5,035 nucleotides of DNA from JBDRNO01 sp043811005 (lineage in GTDB: Bacteria > Bacteroidota > Bacteroidia > NORP154): the NCBI GenBank assembly GCA_043811005.1, contig JBDRNO010000174.1, forward strand, positions 1 through 5,035, written 5' to 3'. The notes below the pieces were generated by a model that worked only from the letters and a program-made list of their open reading frames with translations, did not search any database and was not told the DNA's origin. The position numbers were made by a program, and so were the translations under genes. Shown piece after piece: positions 1 through 5,035 of the stretch; position 1 is the first letter of the stretch, and each line of letters starts with the position of its first letter.

Positions 1-51
1 ATGTTTGCGATTATTATCGTATGAATTATTAATCTAAAATCACCATATACT

Positions 52-585
52 ATGAAATCTCCAAAAACAACAACCTATTGCAGTAATTTTAATCTTTTAT
101 ATGGATTAATTATATTAGGTGTATCAATTTTTATTTCCAACAACACTTTTTCCCAAGGTGCTTATGTATCAAAACAATGGCACATTGAAAATACCGGGCA
201 AGAAGTTGGCTATTTATCCGGACATGATATTAATGTAGTACCTTGCTGGAATAACATAACTGAAGGTGATCCAAATGTAGTTGTAGTAGTTATTGATAGA
301 GAATTAGATAGATTTTTCTTTGATTCACACCCTGATTTAGCTGGGAAATTAGTTAATACAGACGATTTCACATATTGTGATCAAAGATTTCCATTCTCTC
401 CTAGCGATCCATTGCCGGTAAATAATCCTTGCTGGATTCCTGGACTTCCAATAGAAGACTGGGGAGAAGAACTGGGTCTATATGGTAGTGTTGCACATGC
501 CATCAATATTGCAGGGATTATAGCAGCCGATGGAAATGTTAAAGGGGTTGCACCTAATGTTAAAATTATGCATTTAAAAACATGA
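52..585 (+). CDS. N-terminal fragment of secreted S8 protease (signal peptide plus Asp and His part of the catalytic domain)
   Basis: The frame encodes 177 residues. ATG 52 is the first in-frame start after a stop at 22-24, and it is followed by a plausible export signal: a polar N-terminus with Lys2 and Lys5, a hydrophobic stretch about 15-29 (LLYGLIILGVSIFI), and a likely cleavage near TFSQG at 33-36. The rest matches the first part of a peptidase S8 domain. VVVVVID at 76-82 gives the candidate catalytic Asp82, SHPDLAGKL follows at about 92-100, and HAINIAGIIAA places the candidate His149. GVAPNVKIM is the usual strand after the His helix. The usual D-[ST]-G and HGTHVAG motifs are degenerate: DRE replaces D-[ST]-G, and HAINIAG keeps the first His but loses the Gly and second His. 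The frame ends before the oxyanion Asn and Ser, so this piece alone cannot be an active protease. No ribosome binding site is evident, which is common in Bacteroidota. Confidence 0.7.
   Translation: MKSPKTTTYCSNFNLLYGLIILGVSIFISNNTFSQGAYVSKQWHIENTGQEVGYLSGHDINVVPCWNNITEGDPNVVVVVIDRELDRFFFDSHPDLAGKLVNTDDFTYCDQRFPFSPSDPLPVNNPCWIPGLPIEDWGEELGLYGSVAHAINIAGIIAADGNVKGVAPNVKIMHLKT
583..585 (+). other. In-frame TGA interrupting the S8 protease domain
   Basis: The TGA is preceded by KIMHLKT and followed in the same frame by PKDPKGRFDAINYAL, which continues the S8 fold. It falls at codon 178 of the full frame. The next base is C; a UGAC context is known from E. coli work to terminate relatively poorly, so low-level readthrough is conceivable. 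A general reassignment of TGA is unlikely: the roughly twelve Trp codons in this gene are all TGG, the downstream gene also uses TGG, and no other TGA occurs in frame in either gene. I see no convincing stem-loop just downstream that would suggest selenocysteine insertion. The likeliest explanations are a point mutation or a base-call error. Confidence 0.85.
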
Positions 586-654
586 CCGAAAGATCCAAAA
601 GGCAGATTTGATGCAATCAATTATGCACTCGACAGGCATAATGAATTTCCTTTA

Positions 655-3600
655 ATGGTGATTACTTGTAGCTGGAGTTTAACCGAGGAACAGATTAATT
701 GCCCGATTTATAATAATGATCCAACCTATACTCCAAACTTCAGTCTTGCTGATTACGTTGAAACTACTTTACAAAGGATAGCAGATGAAAATGTACCAAT
801 CTTTTTTGCTACGGGTAATAATGGTAATAACGTTGTTTCATTCCTGGCAAAAGATCCAAGAACAATAGCAGTTGGATCAATGACTTATTGTGATGTAGTA
901 AGAAAGGAAGTAGGAGATTGTTCTACTAACAATGATATAGATTATGGAGGAGATTATGGAAGTAATTATGGTAATGAATTAGATATTTCGGCACCAGGAC
1001 GAAATATTTTGACAACAGACCTAGTTGGAGATGATGGCAGAAATGATTCTTCTTTCGCTGGACCATCGTCCCCACCATATAATAATCAAAATTTTCATGA
1101 TGTTGATTATCATTTTTTTGGTGGGACTTCAAGCGCTGCACCACAGGTGGCAGCTGCTGCTGCATTAATGCTTTCGGTTAATCCGTATCTTAATTCCGAT
1201 GAGATAAGAGCGATTCTTCAAAATACTGCTGATAAGGTTGGACCTTATACTTATGTATGTGGACGATGTGATGAATTAGGATATGGAAGGTTAAATGTAT
1301 ATCAAGCAGTACTTGCTGCTCAAAATTTTCAACCTATTACAACTAATACTACCTGGAATTCTGTAAATTATACCTTCTATTTGCCTATAGTAATTACAAA
1401 TAATTCAACCTTAACAATAGAAAATTTATCAACAATTGAATTTGGCCCAAATGGCAGTATAGTAATAGAACCGGGTTCAATTTTAAATATTAATAACTCC
1501 ACTTTAACCCATATTTCAGGATGCAATGACCTTTGGAAAGGTATTGAATTATTAATTTCAACTACAAGTCCAGAACATGGTACTTTAAATATAAGTAACA
1601 ATTCAGTTATTGAAAATGCAGAAGTTGGAGTTACTTATACAACCCAAGGACCTTGTAAATCCATATATTGTCCTGAATGTCCAACATTACCTGTGGGTAT
1701 ATTTGCCAGTGGCAGCACATTCAGGAATAATCAAATTGCAATAAAAGTTTTAGCTCAACGTAATATATTTCAATCTTGTTTATACGGTAGCGTTGATATT
1801 AATGGTTGCACTTTTGATCTTACATCTACATTGCCTCCCAGTATAATTTTTCCTGTGACTTATATGGAAATGGATCTTGCGAACAGTGTTAATATCCAAA
1901 ACACCACTTTCACACAATCTGTTGGACTGACGGGGGATCAGAGACCAATAGGTATCGTTAGTAATCAAAGTGCAGGATTACAAATAGTAAATAATTGTAA
2001 TTTCGATGATTTATATATTGCTATTATATCGTTTCACGAATTTCTTCTTACTGAAAATATTACTATTCAAAATAGTGAAAAAGGAATTCAAAAGTTTGGT
2101 GGAAAATTTGGCTTAGCTTGGATTACAGGAAATACTTTTACTAATGTTAATGAAGGAATTTTTATCCAAAGCGGGTCTTATGATGAGATTAGCTATAATA
2201 ACTTTAATATACCATCAACTTATGATGCTTATGGATTGTTTATGATCGGTTGTGGCGGCTTTCATATAGAAGGCAACACATTAACAGGAGCGGGAGTATT
2301 CGGTGATTTTTCGTATGGGATGGTCTTTGAAAACTCCGCAGCGCTTGGAGGTGTGGTTTTTAACAATGAGTTTTTAAATACCGATTTTCACATACAGTCA
2401 CAGGGCGTTAATGAATTGCTGAAAATACGCTGCAATGATTTCACAAACCCCGGCACAAAATCCTGGACCGTTGTGCTGGATGATGCGATGAGAGGGAAAT
2501 TAAAAGACCAGGGGAATAGTGGTTGTGATGTAGATCATCAGCAAGCAGCCGGTAATCATTGGTTCCCTGTGTGTACATTATCCACTGTGGAAGATATTTT
2601 TGTGGCAAATATTCCTTATGAAGGTCCAATTGACTTTATGTATTTTGCACATCAATTTGATAAAGATGGATTCACTACAACAATACCCGAATGCAGTTCA
2701 CCAGCATGGAAAAATACAAATCATTTACATATTTGTGGTAGTTCTGAACTAGGTCCACCAAATCCATCCTGTGCTGATTTTATACAGGGGATAGTTGGCG
2801 ACCCTGATGATGACCTGGAGGGATATATTGGTGGGTTAATAACTCTTAAGGAAGATTACAGAAATGAAGCGAAATCAGAGAAAGCCACGCTTAAAGCGCT
2901 GACTGACGGAGGAGATACACAGGCATTACTGGATATAATACTGCAAAACAAGTCACCAGGAAAGGTTAAGAACGCATTACTCGATGCCTCGCCTTTTTTA
3001 TCGGACAAGGTAATGATAGCTGCCCTCAACGACAAGCCAACTCCGTTGCCTCCGGGAATTATAAAAGAGATATTGGTAGCTAATTCACGATTTAGTAAGG
3101 AAGTGATGAAAGCAGTTAGCAAAAGAATTCCCTTATTACCGCCAGGTATTATAAAAAATATAGATGCCGCACAAACAATTATTTCAGATAAGGAATTGCT
3201 GGAACGCAGGATAGTATGGCTGCTGGGAGAGGTACAGCTAATAGAGAATGAAATGAGAAGGCAGTTGTTAAAGCATAGAGAAGAAGTAAAGGCAAAGGAA
3301 GTGCTGGAAAAATCTGAAACAACAGAATCAAAAAAAGTTTTGGCTGAAGTATTGCTTGACGAGCAGCAAATTGCTCAAAGCAGGGCTATGCTTGATACCG
3401 TTATTATTAAAGCTCAAAGTGATACAATGTTCCGCGACAGTGCTGATTGTGCCCATATAGTTAAAGAAAATCAGCAGTTCTTAAAATTAATGAACACCTT
3501 GCTTGATATTGCCGATTCTGGAAAGACTGTTTTTGAAATGGATTCAGTTCAAGAACAGAAAATACGTGAAGTTGCCAGTAACAACCCGATAGTATCTGCA

Positions 3601-4026
3601 TATAAAGCACAGGTAACACTAGAATTAACGAAAAAAGAACATTTTGTGCATTCTATAATGAAAATTCAGCAAAATATGAACAAAATGGCAGGTTCCGGTG
3701 ATTCAAACGATGAAGAAGTTGAATATCCCGGTATTATTGGAGAAAAAATGCATGAGGAATTCTCCTTTGAAGCGTATCATTTAAGTAATTACCCTAATCC
3801 TTTCAGAGACGGTACTATTATTGGTGCATATATACCCCCTCATTTTGCCGACAACAAAATTATCATATATGATATAGTTGGGAATGAAATGGAGCAATAT
3901 AACCTAAAAAAAGGGCATAATTTCATTGAGATAAGCTCAGCAGAGTTGCAGAATGGAATATATTTCTACAGCTTGATTTCCAGCGGATATAAAATAGATA
4001 CCAAAAAAATGGTGCATATTAAATAG
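655..4026 (+). CDS. C-terminal part of secreted S8 protease: Ser half, beta-helix, helical repeats, T9SS sorting domain
   Basis: The frame encodes 1,123 residues from the first in-frame ATG after the internal stop, but real homology starts further upstream at about 586, so Met655 is probably an internal Met and not a true start. There is no ribosome binding site or signal peptide at 655. The S8 remainder has the oxyanion Asn in ATGNNG (codon 817-819) and the nucleophile Ser in GTSSAAPQVA (codon 1129-1131), then the usual C-terminal helix of the domain ending near 1329. A beta-helix region follows to about 2560, with repeated short beta strands and N-rich turns. Next come a Cys-containing linker, a helical region with two LPPGIIK repeats, a charged probable coiled coil (about 3190-3430), and a T9SS sorting domain from 3781. 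The gene stops with TAG. Without the upstream part, the product lacks Asp, His and an export signal, so it would be inactive and stuck in the cytoplasm. Confidence 0.75.
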   Translation: MVITCSWSLTEEQINCPIYNNDPTYTPNFSLADYVETTLQRIADENVPIFFATGNNGNNVVSFLAKDPRTIAVGSMTYCDVVRKEVGDCSTNNDIDYGGDYGSNYGNELDISAPGRNILTTDLVGDDGRNDSSFAGPSSPPYNNQNFHDVDYHFFGGTSSAAPQVAAAAALMLSVNPYLNSDEIRAILQNTADKVGPYTYVCGRCDELGYGRLNVYQAVLAAQNFQPITTNTTWNSVNYTFYLPIVITNNSTLTIENLSTIEFGPNGSIVIEPGSILNINNSTLTHISGCNDLWKGIELLISTTSPEHGTLNISNNSVIENAEVGVTYTTQGPCKSIYCPECPTLPVGIFASGSTFRNNQIAIKVLAQRNIFQSCLYGSVDINGCTFDLTSTLPPSIIFPVTYMEMDLANSVNIQNTTFTQSVGLTGDQRPIGIVSNQSAGLQIVNNCNFDDLYIAIISFHEFLLTENITIQNSEKGIQKFGGKFGLAWITGNTFTNVNEGIFIQSGSYDEISYNNFNIPSTYDAYGLFMIGCGGFHIEGNTLTGAGVFGDFSYGMVFENSAALGGVVFNNEFLNTDFHIQSQGVNELLKIRCNDFTNPGTKSWTVVLDDAMRGKLKDQGNSGCDVDHQQAAGNHWFPVCTLSTVEDIFVANIPYEGPIDFMYFAHQFDKDGFTTTIPECSSPAWKNTNHLHICGSSELGPPNPSCADFIQGIVGDPDDDLEGYIGGLITLKEDYRNEAKSEKATLKALTDGGDTQALLDIILQNKSPGKVKNALLDASPFLSDKVMIAALNDKPTPLPPGIIKEILVANSRFSKEVMKAVSKRIPLLPPGIIKNIDAAQTIISDKELLERRIVWLLGEVQLIENEMRRQLLKHREEVKAKEVLEKSETTESKKVLAEVLLDEQQIAQSRAMLDTVIIKAQSDTMFRDSADCAHIVKENQQFLKLMNTLLDIADSGKTVFEMDSVQEQKIREVASNNPIVSAYKAQVTLELTKKEHFVHSIMKIQQNMNKMAGSGDSNDEEVEYPGIIGEKMHEEFSFEAYHLSNYPNPFRDGTIIGAYIPPHFADNKIIIYDIVGNEMEQYNLKKGHNFIEISSAELQNGIYFYSLISSGYKIDTKKMVHIK
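1345..2560 (+). other. Right-handed parallel beta-helix region (encoded domain)
   Basis: This part of the protein is a run of short beta strands separated by Asn/Gly turns. It starts with the cap typical of such Bacteroidota proteins (a TTW stretch, then IVITNNSTLTI, IEFGPNGSIVI, GSILNINNSTL). Later rungs repeat a pattern like ITGNTFTNVNEGIFI, IEGNTLTG and VVFNNEFLN. In known families this fold binds or cleaves polysaccharides, or serves as a rigid surface stalk. No pectate-lyase-like catalytic set can be named from the sequence, so a binding or structural role is at least as likely. Three cysteines (codons 1654, 1669, 1678) sit in one loop. The boundaries are approximate. Confidence 0.65.
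2986..3165 (+). repeat. Two tandem ~30-residue helical repeats with LPPGIIK core
   Basis: Two adjacent units of 30 and 29 codons align with one gap. Unit 1 (2986-3075) runs from ASPFLSDKVM to LPPGIIKEIL; unit 2 (3079-3165) runs from ANSRFSKEVM to LPPGIIKNID. They share A at 1, S at 6, VM at 9-10, A at 12, and P..LPPGIIK.I near the end. A weaker partial unit lies before (ALLDIILQNKSPGKVKNALL, 2926-2985) and the start of another after (AAQTIISDKEL, from 3166). Each unit looks like a pair of short helices with a PPG turn. The DNA copies have diverged, so this is an old protein repeat and not a recent duplication. I recognise the style from large exported Bacteroidota proteins but know of no assigned function. 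Confidence 0.65.
3781..4023 (+). other. Type A T9SS C-terminal sorting domain (encoded domain)
   Basis: The last 81 residues fit the Por secretion system C-terminal sorting domain family. LSNYPNPF opens the domain (YPNPF codons 3790-3804). TTIIGAYIP-like strands, IIIYDIVGNEM, a Leu/Lys-Gly-His stretch, ISSAELQNGIYFYSL and a final KKMVHIK follow. In known systems this domain directs a protein already in the periplasm through the outer-membrane T9SS, and is usually cleaved off as the cargo is attached to the surface or released. It is the best single evidence for a Bacteroidota source. The domain is intact to the stop codon and shows no sign of decay. Confidence 0.9.
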
Positions 4027-4049
4027 TAGTTCAGTATTATAAAACATAA

Positions 4050-4086
4050 AAACCCCTTTTGCGTAGATAGATTGTAAAAGGGGTTT
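4050..4086 (+). terminator. Strong hairpin, probable transcription terminator after the protease gene
   Basis: AAACCCCTTTT (4050-4060) pairs perfectly with AAAAGGGGTTT (4076-4086), giving an 11-bp stem. It may extend inward by G-U, C-G and G-U pairs to leave a 9-base loop. It starts 23 bases after the TAG of the upstream gene. There is no long T run after it, only TTT inside the stem end, so it is not a textbook intrinsic terminator. The symmetric A/T flanks around a CCCC/GGGG core could work in both directions. It ends 14 bases before the next ATG, so it could instead be a leader hairpin of that gene. Confidence 0.7.
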
Positions 4087-4100
4087 ATGGTATTATATGT

Positions 4101-5035
4101 ATGAGAACTTTAGTATTATATATCTTTATAAAATTTATATTTGTCTTTTTAAATTTATTTGAAGTTAATGCTCAATGTACGTTTCATCGGTTATATACAT
4201 ATAATGATACTATTTATGATTTTGGCAACACAGTTATACAAACATTGGATGGAGGATTTATTTCTGTTGGTAATACCAACACTGTTTTTTCACCAATTTT
4301 TGAGGGGATTTTTATTGTTAAAACAGATAAATGTGGAGATACATTGTGGCAAAGAGCTTATGACTTTAGCCCGTTAGGAGGAGATCCTGGTAATTCTGTT
4401 ATACAACTACAAGATAGTACTTATGTTATATGTGGTTGGAGGTTAGATAGTATAGAAGGAGCAAGAGACACATACCTGTTAAAACTGAATCAAGATGGAG
4501 ATATAATTTGGTATAAACCAGTAGATGCAGGTTATAACGACTTTGGAATCATACACAAGCAAACTAAAGATGAAGGATTTATCATAGGCGGTTACAAATT
4601 TGATTCCGTAATGACCGCTTCACAGATATTTTTAATCAAAACCGACAGTACAGGTAATATTCAGTGGCAACAAGAGTATATAGACTCAGCTTATTTATAT
4701 GCCATTGATAAATCCCAAGATGGAGGATACATACTTTCAGGAGAAATTTTAAACCCAGCTTCCAATAGCTGGGATTTATTCTTAATAAAAACCGATAGCA
4801 TTGGCAATTTGGAGTGGGAAAAGTATTACGGAGACAATTACAGCCAGTTTCAGGGCTATGCTGTCACTACTATAGATGGTGGCTATGTTATGGTAGGAAG
4901 AACTTATGATGCGGGAGGGGATATGGACGGGTATATACTAAAAACTGACAGCTTAGGTAATGTAGAGTGGGAAAAGGTGTATGGTACAAACGATGAGTTT
5001 GAGCGGTTTAAGTTTGTGAGACAACTGCCTGAGGG
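4101..5035 (+). CDS. Exported beta-propeller-like repeat protein, 3' end beyond window
   Basis: The frame is open from ATG 4101 to the window edge (311 full codons plus two bases). The nearest upstream in-frame stop is at 4068-4070, and no other in-frame start lies between. The product begins with a hydrophobic signal peptide (about 3-20) and a likely cleavage at VNA-Q (after residue 24); the Cys at 26 does not sit in a lipobox. From about residue 41 it consists of five repeats of roughly 50 residues. Each has a D(G)G(Y/F) strand such as TLDGGFISVG or SQDGGYILSG, then a (F/Y)L(I/L)KTDS.GN..W strand. The Trp anchors are at residues 83, 137, 189, 239 and 290. A sixth repeat starts at the edge. 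Such repeats are common in Bacteroidota surface proteins and probably form a beta-propeller. A T9SS sorting domain would be expected at the missing C-terminus, but that is inference. Function is unknown; binding or adhesion is more likely than catalysis. The separate 72-codon frame at 4159-4377 is only a shadow of this gene. Confidence 0.85.
   Translation, partial: MRTLVLYIFIKFIFVFLNLFEVNAQCTFHRLYTYNDTIYDFGNTVIQTLDGGFISVGNTNTVFSPIFEGIFIVKTDKCGDTLWQRAYDFSPLGGDPGNSVIQLQDSTYVICGWRLDSIEGARDTYLLKLNQDGDIIWYKPVDAGYNDFGIIHKQTKDEGFIIGGYKFDSVMTASQIFLIKTDSTGNIQWQQEYIDSAYLYAIDKSQDGGYILSGEILNPASNSWDLFLIKTDSIGNLEWEKYYGDNYSQFQGYAVTTIDGGYVMVGRTYDAGGDMDGYILKTDSLGNVEWEKVYGTNDEFERFKFVRQLPE
4221..5035 (+). repeat. 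Five and a part ~50-residue propeller-type protein repeats
   Basis: The conserved Trp codons fall at 4347, 4509, 4665, 4815 and 4968, giving spacings of 54, 52, 50 and 51 residues. Repeats 3 to 5 are the most alike (KTDSTGNIQW, KTDSIGNLEW, KTDSLGNVEW); repeat 2 is the most divergent (KLNQDGDIIW, with DS in place of DGG). The regular spacing suggests one blade per repeat. The total number of blades cannot be known from the window. Confidence 0.75.

Larger units (their letters stand above)
52..4026 (+). pseudogene. Secreted S8 (subtilisin-like) protease with beta-helix and T9SS sorting domain, interrupted by an in-frame TGA
   Basis: This is the whole locus read as one gene of about 1,324 codons. 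The frames before and after the TGA at 583-585 are in the same phase, and the 23 codons between the stop and the next Met (655) are open and read as ordinary S8 sequence (GRFDAINYAL, then MVITCSWS). I therefore see one interrupted gene rather than two. In full-length numbering the order is: signal peptide about 1-35; S8 domain about 36-426 with candidate catalytic Asp82, His149 and Ser360 (in GTSSAAP) and oxyanion Asn256 (in ATGNNG); parallel beta-helix about 435-836; a linker; a helical region about 907-1213; and a type A T9SS sorting domain 1244-1324. The family hydrolyses peptide bonds, and a T9SS cargo would act at the cell surface or outside the cell. Whether this copy is dead, misread in sequencing or rescued by readthrough cannot be decided here. 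The single lesion and otherwise clean frame argue for a recent mutation or an error rather than old decay. Confidence 0.75.

Noticed and set aside
1..24. Seven-codon ATG frame ending in TGA just before the large gene
   Set aside because: It begins at the window edge and is too short to judge. It could be the tail of an upstream gene or chance, and other frames are equally possible.
1..51. Promoter for the large gene
   Set aside because: The leader is AT-rich, but I could not place a -33/-7 pair of the Bacteroidota type with acceptable spacing, so no promoter is called.
583..654. Selenocysteine insertion or general TGA reassignment
   Set aside because: Only a weak TGCA/TGCA pairing is visible downstream, with no convincing stem-loop next to the TGA. 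Trp is consistently TGG, and no other in-frame TGA occurs.
381..3122. Minus-strand open frames of 62-88 codons at 381-620, 926-1165, 1377-1601, 1780-1968, 2441-2629 and 2856-3122
   Set aside because: All lie opposite well-supported domains of the large + strand gene, and none has a recognisable protein pattern. They are shadows.
4101..4181. Lipoprotein signal for the second gene (Cys at residue 26)
   Set aside because: The residues before the Cys (VNAQ) do not fit a lipobox. Cleavage after Ala24 as an ordinary signal peptide fits better.
4159..4377. 72-codon + strand frame
   Set aside because: It is out of phase with the longer frame from 4101, which has a signal peptide and regular repeats through the same bases.

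Overview
The window looks like AT-rich DNA from a member of the Bacteroidota. The strongest sign is a C-terminal type IX secretion (T9SS) sorting domain on the large gene. Supporting signs are N-terminal export signals on both genes, the multi-domain surface-protein architecture, and no clear Shine-Dalgarno sequence before either start. No RNA gene, CRISPR array, insertion sequence or phage-like gene is visible.

Layout: 1-51 is a short AT-rich leader. 52-4026 (+) is one continuous reading frame for a secreted protein of about 1,324 residues, interrupted by a single in-frame TGA at 583-585. In order it holds a signal peptide, an S8 (subtilisin-like) protease domain, a right-handed parallel beta-helix region, an alpha-helical region with tandem LPPGIIK-type repeats and likely coiled coil, and a type A T9SS sorting domain. 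The stop falls inside the protease domain, between the catalytic His and the oxyanion Asn. Read strictly, the locus gives a 177-residue exported fragment and a 1,123-residue downstream frame without signal peptide, Asp or His. It may be a recent pseudogene, a sequence error, or (less likely) a readthrough or recoding site.

4027-4100 is a 74-base intergenic gap with a strong hairpin that ends 14 bases before the next start codon. 4101 to the window end (+) is the first 311 codons of a second exported protein built of about 50-residue repeats of the DGG(Y/F)...KTD..G...W type, probably a beta-propeller. This gene is open at the right edge.

Both genes lie on the + strand and both products look destined for the cell surface or medium. 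Nothing in the window ties them to a shared pathway. I see no clear evidence of a new multi-gene system. The points most worth checking are the lone in-frame TGA in an otherwise intact protease gene and the poorly characterised helical repeat module.
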